A DNA stretch of 64,000 nucleotides, taken from Terriglobia bacterium (GTDB lineage: Bacteria > Acidobacteriota > Terriglobia > Terriglobales > Acidobacteriaceae). The stretch spans positions 124,001 to 188,000 of the forward strand of contig JAIQGF010000008.1 of assembly GCA_020072845.1 (NCBI GenBank), given 5' to 3'. Both the position numbers and the translations under genes were made by a program. Under the pieces are notes generated by a model. That model was not told the origin of the DNA and did no database searches. It saw only the letters and a program-made list of their open reading frames with translations. Below are positions 34,457 to 42,804 of the stretch, one piece after another; positions within the stretch are counted from its first letter, which is position 1; every line of letters starts with the position of its first letter.

Positions 34457-34485
34457 ACCGGCAGCCCAGGCTGCCGGTCTTTTCT
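34457..34485 (+). terminator. rho-independent terminator
   Basis: A 9-bp stem ACCGGCAGC/GCTGCCGGT with loop CCAG, followed by CTTTTC. It lies between the small Cys protein (plus) and the M48 peptidase (minus). Confidence 0.65.
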
Positions 34486-34505
34486 GAAACTGAAAACCGA
34501 AACTC

Positions 34506-35684
34506 TTAGTCGTTATCTCTCCGCTTCAGCGTCGGACGATCGTCGTCGTTGCTGCCGCTGTCCTGGCCGCTGCCGGTCTTCTTGCTGTTGTCGGCCGTGG
34601 TGCGCCGCAGCGTAGGACGTCCTTCCTTGTCCTCGGGGCCAGTCATCTTGCGGCGGTTCTCGATCGCCGCCAGCCGCGTCTTCACGTCGTCGAACTCGGA
34701 GGTGTTGATGATGTACTGGTCACGCGCCGGCAGCACCTTTGCGATCTCGTCCTGGCTCTTGGTGATTCGGTCCGGCGTCTGCGGATGGGTGGCAAACGCC
34801 TTCGCCAGTGTCCCCGGCTTCTTCTTCTCCTTCGCCTGGATTTTTTCGAAGAATGAGATGAACGCCTGCGGGTCGTAGCCGGACTTGTACATGTACTCCA
34901 GCCCGAGGTAATCGGCCTCGGCCTCGAAGCCGCGCGAGAACGACAGGAACGTCAGCGGCAGTCCCAAACCGGCCGCCGAGCGGATGGCGTAGCCGATCCC
35001 GCCGCCGACGAAGATGAGCGGAATGGTCGCAATATTCGCAAACTGCGCACGCGTCATCTGCCGGGTTGCGTGGCGTGCGGCGACGTGCGCGATCTCGTGT
35101 GCCATCACCCCCGCCAGTTCCGCCTCGTCATCCGCGGCCAGGATTAGCCCCGAGTTGACGTAAAAGAACCCGCCGGGCAGCGCGAAGGCGTTCAACTCGT
35201 CGGAGTCAACCACCTTGATGGTAAACGGCACGCGCGCGTCGGAGTTCCGCACCAGATTTTGTCCAATCCGGTTGACGTACTCGGTCACGACCGGGTCCTG
35301 CACCAGTTTCACGCTGGCTTCCACCTGCGCCGCGTACTCCTTGCCCATCGCGATCTCTTTTTCCAGCGAGTACCAGTTGCCCAGCCCCTTGCCGCTGCCG
35401 ATCTTGCGGTTGCCGATAGCATCAATGTCGTTCTTGCCGCCGTCGTGCGTCTCTTTCGGCGGATTCGCCACCTGTGGAACAAGGCCGTCATTCTGCAGTT
35501 GCTTGTCGGTCGTGGTCCCCTTCGAATCCGCGGTCTGCGAGTCCGCGGTCTGCGGCGTGCCGGTCACCGGAGGGGCCCCGGTAGGATTCGGGTTCTGGGC
35601 GTCGGGAGTGCTCTGCGCAATCGTGCACGGCGCCAGGGTCGCTACCAGCAACGCAGTCACCAGCGTATAGGCGCGAAACTTCAT
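34506..35684 (-). CDS. exported M48-family metallopeptidase (BepA-like)
   Basis: 392 residues. The ATG at 35684 has AAAGGAAG upstream and opens a signal peptide (YTLVTALLVATLAPCTIA). The peptidase domain has HEIAHVAARH (HExxH) and the third ligand region FEAEADYLGLEYM, with FYVNSGLILAADDEAELAGV in front, the M48B pattern. The C-terminus is charged with two TLRR/TLKR-type segments. Likely a periplasmic outer-membrane protein quality protease. Apparently monocistronic. Confidence 0.88.
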   Translation of the reverse strand: MKFRAYTLVTALLVATLAPCTIAQSTPDAQNPNPTGAPPVTGTPQTADSQTADSKGTTTDKQLQNDGLVPQVANPPKETHDGGKNDIDAIGNRKIGSGKGLGNWYSLEKEIAMGKEYAAQVEASVKLVQDPVVTEYVNRIGQNLVRNSDARVPFTIKVVDSDELNAFALPGGFFYVNSGLILAADDEAELAGVMAHEIAHVAARHATRQMTRAQFANIATIPLIFVGGGIGYAIRSAAGLGLPLTFLSFSRGFEAEADYLGLEYMYKSGYDPQAFISFFEKIQAKEKKKPGTLAKAFATHPQTPDRITKSQDEIAKVLPARDQYIINTSEFDDVKTRLAAIENRRKMTGPEDKEGRPTLRRTTADNSKKTGSGQDSGSNDDDRPTLKRRDND

Positions 35685-36050
35685 GGTGCACTTCCTTTGA
35701 GGTTGCTTGCCGACGAGCTGATTAGCTTCCATTATACCGCCGAAATATGCTGCCGAAACTCAGCAGCGTCCGCCAGGGCCGCGGCCCGCTGTGTCGCCAG
35801 TCTATGGTTGGATGTGCCTTCCGACCATCGGGACACAGTCAATTCTCCCCGGGTACTTGGGCCAAGCCTTCCCCCTTGGATTGAACCCGCCGCCGCGCAA
35901 CAAGTCTCGCAGGGACGAATATGTATCCGTAGTACCATCTCGTCCGCCTCTGAAGTGCCCAGTCCCGAGTCGATGGCGAGCCAGGAACATGCCACTCGAA
36001 ATTTCATCGCTCGGCACTCGGTACTAGGTACTCAGCACTAGGAGTTCCCC
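35685..36050. other. intergenic region with one-arm word repeat
   Basis: No gene visible in 366 bases between the divergent M48 and aminotransferase genes. Bases 36012-36041 contain a single arm of the GTACTCA-word repeat (CACTCGGTACTAGGTACTCA). The rest is unremarkable and must contain both promoters. Confidence 0.5.
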
Positions 36051-37331
36051 ATGCTCGACCGCAGGTCCTTTCTTTTCAATACCGCAGGTATCGCAGCCGC
36101 GCTGGCCGCCGCTCCGCGCCTGCTGGCGCAGTGCAGCCTCGAGCCTACCCTGCCCGACGCCGCTCTTTATGCCCGCGATGAAGACGCCTACTGGCGCGAG
36201 GTGCGCAAGCAGTTCCTCATCCCCGCCGACGAAATCTATCTCAACAACGGCACCGTGGGCTCCTCCCCTGCCCCGGTCATCCAGGCGGTCATGGACGGTT
36301 ATCACGCCACCGAAACCATGGCGCAGAGCGATCCCGAGGATTACCCCATCTGGGGCTACGGGCCATTCAACGAATTCCGCGACCCGCTGGCGGCCTTCGT
36401 CGGCGCCACCCGCGACGAAATCGCGCTTCTGCGCAACGCCACGGAGGCCAACAACTTCATGATCCATGGCTTCGACATGAAGCCCGGCGACGAGGTTCTC
36501 ATCAGCAACCAGGAGCATCCCAGCGGCGAGGAGCCTTGGCAGCTGAAGGCCAAGCGCTATGGCGTGGTGGTCCGCAAATTCGAAATTCCCCGTCCGCTGA
36601 TCTCCCCCGCCGACGTGCTCAACCGCATCAACGACGCCATCTCCCCGCGCACCCGCGCCATCTTCATCAGCCACATCACTACCGACACCGGGGTCGTGCT
36701 CCCGATCAAGGAAATTTGCGCGCTGGCGCGCAGCAAGGGCCTGGTCTCGATGGTGGACGGCGCGCACGTCACCGGCATGATGCAGCTCAATATCCGCGAG
36801 CTTGGCTGCGACATGTACAGCTCCAGCCCGCATAAATGGCTGATGGCGCCCAAAGGCAGCGGATTCCTCTACGTGCGCGAGGAGATGCAGGACCGGCTGT
36901 GGAGCACCGTCACCACCGCCGGCTGGGACGATCCCAAGCTCAAGGCAGAGCGTTTCCAGCGCATCGGATCGTCCAACGTGCCGTCGCTGTGGGGTTTCCG
37001 CGCGGCCCTGGACTTCGCCAACAAGATCGGCATGGACCGCATCGAGCGCCGCCACCGCGCGCTGGCCGACTACGCCATGGCCGGAATGAGCCGGCGCGGC
37101 GTCGAATCCTGGACCTCGCCCGACCCAGCGCTGCGCTGCGCCATCGCCACCTTCAACATCGCTCCCATCCAGATCTACGAACTCGAAAACGCGCTGTGGA
37201 AGCAATACCGCATCCGTATCCGCGGCGGCGGACCCTCCAAAATCCGGCTCTCCACTCCCTACTATTTGCAAAAAGCGGAGATCGATCGTTTTCTCGAGAA
37301 GTTTGACGAGTACAAGCGGAAGAAGGGGTAG
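36051..37331 (+). CDS. Tat-exported class V aminotransferase-like PLP enzyme
   Basis: 426 residues. The N-terminus is a twin-arginine signal (DRRSFLFNTAGIAAALAA). The body is a fold-type I PLP enzyme: NNGTVGSSP near the N-terminus, HITTDTGVVLPI, VDGAHVTGM and the Schiff-base Lys in SSSPHKWLMAPKGSGFLYV. It resembles isopenicillin-N-epimerase/cysteine-desulfurase-like enzymes of class V. Export of a folded, cofactor-loaded enzyme fits the Tat route. Substrate unknown; no biosynthetic cluster surrounds it. Confidence 0.85.
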   Translation: MLDRRSFLFNTAGIAAALAAAPRLLAQCSLEPTLPDAALYARDEDAYWREVRKQFLIPADEIYLNNGTVGSSPAPVIQAVMDGYHATETMAQSDPEDYPIWGYGPFNEFRDPLAAFVGATRDEIALLRNATEANNFMIHGFDMKPGDEVLISNQEHPSGEEPWQLKAKRYGVVVRKFEIPRPLISPADVLNRINDAISPRTRAIFISHITTDTGVVLPIKEICALARSKGLVSMVDGAHVTGMMQLNIRELGCDMYSSSPHKWLMAPKGSGFLYVREEMQDRLWSTVTTAGWDDPKLKAERFQRIGSSNVPSLWGFRAALDFANKIGMDRIERRHRALADYAMAGMSRRGVESWTSPDPALRCAIATFNIAPIQIYELENALWKQYRIRIRGGGPSKIRLSTPYYLQKAEIDRFLEKFDEYKRKKG

Positions 37332-37336
37332 AGAGT

Positions 37337-37426
37337 TTCAGTTTCAGTTTCGGTTTCAGTTTCAGTTGAAGAACGTAACTGGTATCAAAAATCGATCCAT
37401 GGGTAGGGCTCGGCTTCAGCCGTGCC
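37337..37426. repeat. CAGTTT word repeat plus REP-like palindrome, copy 2
   Basis: Bases 37337-37366 reiterate GTTTCA-type words in one direction only. Bases 37377-37426 are the second copy of the 50-base unit seen at 13502-13551, ending in the hairpin CGGCTTCAGCCG. Confidence 0.7.
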
Positions 37427-37504
37427 GGACAGGCCCTTTATTCTTGTCATTCCGGGCGCAGCGAGGAATCTAGGTTTTTTTGTGGACGAGGAGAGGTGTC
37501 CGGC

Positions 37505-37885
37505 CTACGTCGAGCGCAAATTTTCCGACCGCTCCGATGGCTCAATCGTCGAAGCGCCGTGCAGGCTCAGGATCTCGATCCTGGTGGCGCGCCACTCGCC
37601 GTTCTTGTCCTGCTGCGCCGTCACCCGCACCTCGGCGCCGGTGCCGATGGACAGCGCCGGCATTTTCTGCCTTTCGCTGACAGGTACCGCCTCGGAATAC
37701 ACCACCTGTGCGCGGCTGATGCCCACCCGACGCACCTGTCCGTTCGTGCTCTTCATGTACATCCATCCCGGCGTCATGTCGGGGCCGTGAATCACCACAC
37801 CGCGGAAGGTCCCCGGCGTGTCAGCCCACAAGTAAGTGGCCACCAACAGAAGTGCGAGGAAGGTCGGCACTGCCATCTTGCGCAT
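37505..37885 (-). CDS. small exported protein of unknown function
   Basis: 126 residues from the ATG at 37885, which gives a short basic N-terminus and hydrophobic core (VPTFLALLLVATYLWA). A GTG 8 codons upstream (37909) is an alternative and the choice is uncertain. The mature part is a small beta-rich domain (GTFRGVVIHGPDMTPGWMYM ... RVTAQQDKNGEWRATRIEIL), OB-fold-like in appearance. Function unknown. Confidence 0.6.
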   Translation of the reverse strand: MRKMAVPTFLALLLVATYLWADTPGTFRGVVIHGPDMTPGWMYMKSTNGQVRRVGISRAQVVYSEAVPVSERQKMPALSIGTGAEVRVTAQQDKNGEWRATRIEILSLHGASTIEPSERSENLRST

Positions 37886-37967
37886 GGCAGATTCGATGCC
37901 GGACCCCACGGCCCGGGTTACGAAAAAAAAATTCCACCCCTCACGCCTGCAGCCTGGAGCCTGAAGC

Positions 37968-39407
37968 CTAGTCGTAATACTCCAGCCCCAAATGCGTGAT
38001 CAGCGACTCGCCCTTCAGGTGGCGCAGCGTGTTCTTCAGCTTCATCAACTGGATAAACAGATCGTGCTCGGGGTAGAGCCCCGGCGCCGACATCGGCGAC
38101 TTGAAATAGAAGCTCAGCCACTCCTGGATGCCGAGCCCGCACAGCTCGGAGCTGCGCTTCGCCAGGTCGAGAAATAGCACCAGGTCGAGCACGATGGGCG
38201 CCGCCAGAATGGAATCGCGGCACAGGAAGTCCACCTTGATCTGCATCGGATAGCCCAGCCATCCGAAGATATCAATATTGTCCCAGCCTTCCTTGTTGTC
38301 GCCGCGCGGCGGGTAGTAATTGATCCTCACCTTGTGGCAGATATTGCCGTAAAGCTGCGGGTACAGCTCCGGCTGCAGGATGTGCTCCAGCACCGACAGC
38401 TTCGATTCTTCCTTAGTCTTGAACGAGCCGGGATCGTCCAGCACCTCGCCGTCGCGGTTGCCCAGAATGTTGGTGGAGAACCATCCGCTCAGCCCGAGCA
38501 TGCGCGCCTTGAAGCCGGGCGCCAGGATTGTCTTCAGCAGCGTTTGTCCGGTCTTGTAATCCTTGCCGCAAATCGGCGCCTGGTTGCGCCGCGACAACTC
38601 GTGCATCGCCGGGATGTCCACCGTCAGGTTGGGCGCGCCGTTGGCGTAGGGCACGCCTTCCGACAGCGCCGCATAGGCATAGATCATCGAAGGCGCGATG
38701 TTCTCATCGTTCTTCGCCAGTGCCTGTTCGAACGACTTCACCGTCTGGTGCACCGCCGTCGGCTGCAGGAAGGTTTCGGTCGAGCCGCACCAGATCATGA
38801 TCAGCCGCGAGGCGCCGGAACTCTTCTTGAAATCGCGGATGTCGTCCCTCACCTGCTCGGCGAGGTCCATCTTCGTTTTGCCCTTCTTGACGTTGGGGCC
38901 GTCCAGCTTCTTGACGTATTGGCGGTCGAACACCGCCGGGCGCGGCTTGATCTGCGAGAGGAATGGCTTGATGTTGTCGAGCAGTTCTTTTTCCAGCACG
39001 CCCGCCTTGCGCGCTGCCGCGTACATATCGTCCTCGAACGGGTCCCAGCCGGTGAACACCAGGTCGTTGATCTCGGCCAGCGGCACAAAGTCGCCGATGC
39101 GCGGCGAACGCCCGTCCGTCCGTTTGCCCAGGCGGATAGTGCCCATCTGGGTCAGCGATCCGATCGGGTGCGCCAGTCCTCGGCGCACTGCCTGCACCCC
39201 GGCCACGAACGTGGTCGCCACCGCGCCCATGCCCGGAATCATCACCCCCAACTTCCCTTCCGCCGGTGCAATCGCGCTCGCGGCCACGTGCGCCGCGGGC
39301 TTGCTCATCGGGGTCCGCGATGCCGCGGATCTGCTCGACTCCGGCTTACTCGACTGGTGTGCTTTTGCCGCCGATTTCCTACTCGTCTGCTTCTTGCTTG
39401 TCGCCAT
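37968..39407 (-). CDS. myo-inositol-1-phosphate synthase family protein
   Basis: 479 residues from the third of three consecutive starts (ATG at 39407), which has GGAAG 5 bases upstream. A Lys/Ser-rich N-terminal tail of about 50 residues precedes a Rossmann-type NAD-binding start (GVMIPGMGAVATTFVAG), then conserved INO1-like segments (FVPLAEINDLVFTGWDPFED, PICGKDYKTGQTLLKT, NILGNRDGEVLDDP). INO1 converts glucose-6-phosphate to inositol phosphate for inositol lipids or solutes. It is divergent from the SDR gene by 87 bases. Confidence 0.88.
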   Translation of the reverse strand: MATSKKQTSRKSAAKAHQSSKPESSRSAASRTPMSKPAAHVAASAIAPAEGKLGVMIPGMGAVATTFVAGVQAVRRGLAHPIGSLTQMGTIRLGKRTDGRSPRIGDFVPLAEINDLVFTGWDPFEDDMYAAARKAGVLEKELLDNIKPFLSQIKPRPAVFDRQYVKKLDGPNVKKGKTKMDLAEQVRDDIRDFKKSSGASRLIMIWCGSTETFLQPTAVHQTVKSFEQALAKNDENIAPSMIYAYAALSEGVPYANGAPNLTVDIPAMHELSRRNQAPICGKDYKTGQTLLKTILAPGFKARMLGLSGWFSTNILGNRDGEVLDDPGSFKTKEESKLSVLEHILQPELYPQLYGNICHKVRINYYPPRGDNKEGWDNIDIFGWLGYPMQIKVDFLCRDSILAAPIVLDLVLFLDLAKRSSELCGLGIQEWLSFYFKSPMSAPGLYPEHDLFIQLMKLKNTLRHLKGESLITHLGLEYYD

Positions 39408-39494
39408 CATCACTTCCGCAAGTCAGAATGAATTCAAAACCATTTATCTTCTCGTATCGCGTCCGCTTTTGCAATTACACTGGCGCAGCCCGCG

Positions 39495-40343
39495 TTGCCA
39501 GCACCGTCCAAACTCGCCCTCATCACCGGCTCCTCCAGCGGCATCGGGCTGCTGACCGCCGTCACCCTTGCCTGCCGCGGCTATCGCGTCGTTGCCACCA
39601 TGCGTGACCTCAACCGCCGCTCGCTCCTCGACGATGCCGCGAAAAACGCCGGCATCGCCGATCGCCTCGACGTCCGCGCCCTCGACATCTCCAATTTCGA
39701 CTCCATTCCCCGCGTCATCAACGAAATTCTGCGCGACCACTCGCGCATTGACGTGCTGGTGAACAATGCCGGCTTCGCCTTTGCCGGCTTCGTCGAGGAC
39801 ATCCGCCTCGCCGAACTCCGCCAGCAGATGGACACCAACTTCTTCGGCCACGTCGCCATCACTCAGGCTGTGCTGCCCGCCATGCGCGCGCAACGCTCGG
39901 GCCACATCATCATGGTTTCGTCGGAAAGCGGCCGCATGGGCTCGCCCGGCATCGGCAGCTACTCTGCATCGAAATTCGCGCTCGAGGGCTGGAGCGAAAC
40001 CCTGCGCCTGGAGACCCGTGCGCTCGGCATCAAGGTCGTGCTGGTCGAACCCGGCGCCTTCAAGACCGACATCTGGGACCGCAACGCGCGCCTGAATGAA
40101 GTGCTGGTCACCGGCAACTCGCCCAACCAGGAGCGTGGTCGCAAGTTGAAGGAATGGGCCGTGACTCTGCCCAAGGCCGACCCGCAACGCGTTGCCGACC
40201 TCATCGCCCGCATCGCCGCCGATCCCAATCCGCGCCTGCGCTACATGATCGGCCGCGACGCTCTGACGCGCTGGTGGCTGCGCAACCTGCTGCCCTGGAA
40301 GTGGTACGAGAGGCTGGTGCTGCGGAAAGTCGGTCTGGAGTAA
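39495..40343 (+). CDS. short-chain dehydrogenase/reductase
   Basis: 282 residues from a TTG. Classical SDR motifs: TGSSSGIG nucleotide-binding loop, NNAG, catalytic Ser in MVSSESG and YSASK. The C-terminal region with WWLRNLLPWKWYERLVLR is typical of retinol-dehydrogenase-like SDRs. NAD(P)-dependent oxidation or reduction of an unknown substrate in the cytosol or at the membrane. It is divergent from the INO1-like gene, but a shared pathway is only a guess. Confidence 0.88.
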   Translation: MPAPSKLALITGSSSGIGLLTAVTLACRGYRVVATMRDLNRRSLLDDAAKNAGIADRLDVRALDISNFDSIPRVINEILRDHSRIDVLVNNAGFAFAGFVEDIRLAELRQQMDTNFFGHVAITQAVLPAMRAQRSGHIIMVSSESGRMGSPGIGSYSASKFALEGWSETLRLETRALGIKVVLVEPGAFKTDIWDRNARLNEVLVTGNSPNQERGRKLKEWAVTLPKADPQRVADLIARIAADPNPRLRYMIGRDALTRWWLRNLLPWKWYERLVLRKVGLE

Positions 40344-40353
40344 ACAAAAACCC

Positions 40354-40429
40354 AACCGCGGATTTCCGCGGATCAAGGAAGAAAGGTTTTGGTTTTCAGA
40401 TCCGTGAGAATCCGTGGGAATCCGTAGTT
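40354..40429. repeat. iterated-word hairpin element (word CCGCGGAT)
   Basis: The left arm (40354-40373) reiterates CCGCGGAT; the right arm (40399-40429) reiterates ATCCGTG. It is located between the convergent SDR and DUF3592-like genes. A close relative lies at 41503-41585. Confidence 0.75.
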
Positions 40430-40436
40430 GAGTTCG

Positions 40437-40832
40437 TTACGACGCGATCTCCGCCGCCGCGCCGATCACTTCCGCCAGGTTCTCCTCCAGCAACAGCGAC
40501 GTCCCGCTTTCCCCGCGCTTGTAACGCACCTGCACCGTGCAATCCTTCACCGCCCGCACGAACCCCGCCGCCGACTCCGCGTCGGAAAACGACCGCCGGT
40601 AATATCCCGCGTAGTACTGCCCGCCGACGACATAGGAATATGCCAGGTCGGCTACGAAGTAACGGCTTGTTCCGGTATTGGGCTGGCGCCACTCGGCGCG
40701 CTCCACGCGGCCTTCCGCCAGCGGCCATTGCCGCGCCGCTCGCCGCCGCAACCATTGCCAGCCGCGTTCTGCCAGCACCGCAAGAAAGATCGCCAGCACG
40801 AAGATGCCGGACTGCTGGACTTCAGGTGCCAC
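40437..40832 (-). CDS. DUF3592-like membrane protein
   Basis: 131 residues from a GTG at 40832 with GGGAG 6-7 bases upstream; the longer frame to 40940 lacks such support. One N-terminal membrane segment (SGIFVLAIFLAVLAERGWQW), a W-P-x-A-E-G-R-V segment, a beta domain (RYFVADLAYSYVVGGQYYAG) and VRYKRGESG near the C-terminus, as in DUF3592 proteins. Function unknown. Confidence 0.6.
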   Translation of the reverse strand: MAPEVQQSGIFVLAIFLAVLAERGWQWLRRRAARQWPLAEGRVERAEWRQPNTGTSRYFVADLAYSYVVGGQYYAGYYRRSFSDAESAAGFVRAVKDCTVQVRYKRGESGTSLLLEENLAEVIGAAAEIAS

Positions 40833-40954
40833 TGCCTGCTCCCGGTTTGCTGCATCCCAGCGTACGCGGCTGCCGCACATCGCGCTGTGACCAACATCAC
40901 ACCGGGGTGGCAAGCGGCTGTTCCGCGTATACTCGCCCATGTCGGAGCATGATC

Positions 40955-41506
40955 ATGCGTCTCGCGTTTGTCGCCCTGATGGTTCTCGCGCTTGCTGCCG
41001 CCGCCCCCGCGCAACAGGGGCGCCGCTCGCGCCCGCCGGCGCGATCCTCCCAGCACCCACTCGAAGAAGATCAGAAGGCCATCGCCGAACTGCAGCGCCG
41101 CGATATCGAGGCCAACATGGCGCTCGATACCGAAAAGCTCCTTGCCCTGCGGACCGACGATGTCGTTTACCTCGTGCCCGGGCGCGCGCCGCTGGTCGGA
41201 CAGGATGCCGTCCGCAAGTACCTGGGAGAAATCCGCGCTCAGCTTGCCAACTGGGACATGCTCGCCTACGAGGAAAGCTGGCAGGAGGTGCAGGTGGTCG
41301 GCGACTTTGCGTTCGAGTGGGGAACGGTCAACATCCGCGCCCGGCAGGAGGGCGAGAAGCGCGAGTCGGCGGCGGTGCGAAATATCATGCAGGTTCTCCG
41401 CCGCCAGCCGGATGGTGATTGGAAGATTTCGCGCGCCATCTGGAACATCCAGTCACCGCCGCCCGCGCCGCCACCGGCGAAGCCTCCGGAAAAACCAAAG
41501 GATTAA
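40955..41506 (+). CDS. exported DUF4440/SnoaL-like protein
   Basis: 183 residues; ATG at 40955 with GGAG at 40944-40947. A signal peptide (LAFVALMVLALAAAAPA) and a cystatin-like NTF2 fold (IAELQRRDIEANMALDTEKL ... FAFEWGTVNIRARQ ... DWKISRAIWNIQS) as in DUF4440 proteins. It ends in a Pro-rich tail. The stop codon lies inside the left arm of the following repeat. Ligand or enzymatic role unknown. Confidence 0.75.
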   Translation: MRLAFVALMVLALAAAAPAQQGRRSRPPARSSQHPLEEDQKAIAELQRRDIEANMALDTEKLLALRTDDVVYLVPGRAPLVGQDAVRKYLGEIRAQLANWDMLAYEESWQEVQVVGDFAFEWGTVNIRARQEGEKRESAAVRNIMQVLRRQPDGDWKISRAIWNIQSPPPAPPPAKPPEKPKD

Positions 41507-41585
41507 CCGCGGATTTTCGCGGATTCACACGGATCAATTGCATTTCTGTTCCGATCCGCGTAGATCCGCGGCAATCCGTGGTTAA
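41503..41585. repeat. iterated-word hairpin element (word CCGCGGAT), second locus
   Basis: 33-base imperfect arms (41503-41535 and 41553-41585) built from CGCGGAT words. The element contains the stop codon of the DUF4440 gene (41504-41506), so it abuts or was inserted at the end of that gene. A single-arm CCTCTGTG word lies shortly after at 41647-41663. Confidence 0.8.
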
Positions 41586-41663
41586 GCTTTTTCTTGCGTT
41601 CCGAAATCGGCAATCGGCAATCGAAAATGAATTTGCCTTTTGCTACCTCTGTGTCCTCTGTGG

Positions 41664-42335
41664 CTAAGCTCCCGGGGACTCATTCGCGCCGATCCGGTGC
41701 TGCCAGCGCGACCACACGAACCACGCGGCGCCTACCACGATCACTGCCAGGATCACGGCGTCGAAGCGGTGAAACCAGGTCTTGAGCCGCGGGTCGGTTT
41801 CCCATTTTTCCCCCAGCACGCGCCCGACATAGGCCAGCATCAGGCACCAGGGAAACGAGCCCACAAAGGTGTACACGTGGAAGCGCAGCCGCGGCATGTG
41901 CGCGATCCCCGCCGGCAGCGCGATGAACGTGCGCACCACCGGCAGCAGCCGGCTGATGAACACCGCGCTGCTTCCGTAGCGGTGAAAGAAGCGGTCCGCC
42001 CAGTCCAGTTCCCGCTTGCTCAACAGGATGTAGACGCCGTATTTCTCCACCAGCGGACGTCCGCCGTAGTAGCCGATCTCGTAGGCGATCACCGATCCCA
42101 CGTTGCAGCCGAGCGCGCCGAATATCGCCACCAAGAACAGCGTGAAGGGCTCGCGCCCGTACTGCGCGGCAATCGAGGAAATCGTCAGCGCGCCGGAGAA
42201 CGGCATGATCACTTCCGACGGCAGCGGAATGCAGGCGGACTCAATTGCCATCAGCGCCACAATGCCGGGATATCCCAGCCGCGAGATGACGGAAATAATG
42301 AAGGCGCTCAGCGCCGCGATGATGTTGGCAATCAT
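41664..42335 (-). CDS. DedA-family membrane protein
   Basis: 223 residues with several membrane segments. DedA signatures: PLPSEVIMPFSGAL near the N-terminus, GYYGGRPLVEKYG, and SRLLPVVRTFIALPAGIAHM in the second half. Family members support membrane homeostasis and are proposed lipid flippases (undecaprenyl phosphate or phospholipid). The upstream region is a hairpin repeat. No linked pathway genes. Confidence 0.9.
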   Translation of the reverse strand: MIANIIAALSAFIISVISRLGYPGIVALMAIESACIPLPSEVIMPFSGALTISSIAAQYGREPFTLFLVAIFGALGCNVGSVIAYEIGYYGGRPLVEKYGVYILLSKRELDWADRFFHRYGSSAVFISRLLPVVRTFIALPAGIAHMPRLRFHVYTFVGSFPWCLMLAYVGRVLGEKWETDPRLKTWFHRFDAVILAVIVVGAAWFVWSRWQHRIGANESPGA

Positions 42336-42340
42336 GAAGA

Positions 42341-42421
42341 CAGTACCGAGTACCTAGTACCGAGCACCGAGCGCGCGCATCCGATTGTTGCTCAGTACTC
42401 AGTACTCGGTACTCAGTACTA
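42341..42421. repeat. iterated-word hairpin element (word GTACTCA), second locus
   Basis: The left arm (42341-42371) and right arm (42391-42421) are long complementary strings of GTACCGA/GTACTCA words. It lies between the DedA gene start and the end of the next minus-strand gene, whose stop codon (42419-42421) is inside the right arm. Confidence 0.8.
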
Positions 42422-42646
42422 GAAATCCTGCGAGTCCTGAGTAAAGGTATATCCCGGAAGGCTTGCGCCCTCGTTGCTCTTCTGCACCTTGACGCGCACT
42501 GTGTCGGTAGTGGCGGCGGTCGAGTCGGCAATGCGCAGGATCGCCCACTGCGTGAACACTTCGGTATACACCTTGGTGACCAGGAAATTTTGCGCCGTCT
42601 GGTCGTTGCGCCACACTTGCCCGAGCTGGATGGACTTCACCGCCAT
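42419..42646 (-). CDS. small hypothetical protein
   Basis: 75 residues, no signal peptide and no membrane segment. The composition is that of a compact soluble beta/alpha domain (SIQLGQVWRNDQTAQNFLVT ... ADSTAATTDTVRVKV). The last residues (TQDSQDF) are encoded just before the repeat. I do not recognise the family. The coding call rests on codon usage and a plausible protein-like sequence. Confidence 0.5.
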   Translation of the reverse strand: MAVKSIQLGQVWRNDQTAQNFLVTKVYTEVFTQWAILRIADSTAATTDTVRVKVQKSNEGASLPGYTFTQDSQDF

Positions 42647-42804
42647 GGTGTTGCCAGATTACAGCAGTGAGAGAGCAAGCAACAAGTCGCTAATTGGGTG
42701 ATCGGTTGTCGGTTATTCTTTGCCGGCGATCGGTGGTTCGGAATCGCGATAAACGGATGCGTGCATAATTTCGTTGCTCTGGAGGTTCGCCTGTCGAAAA
42801 CCGC

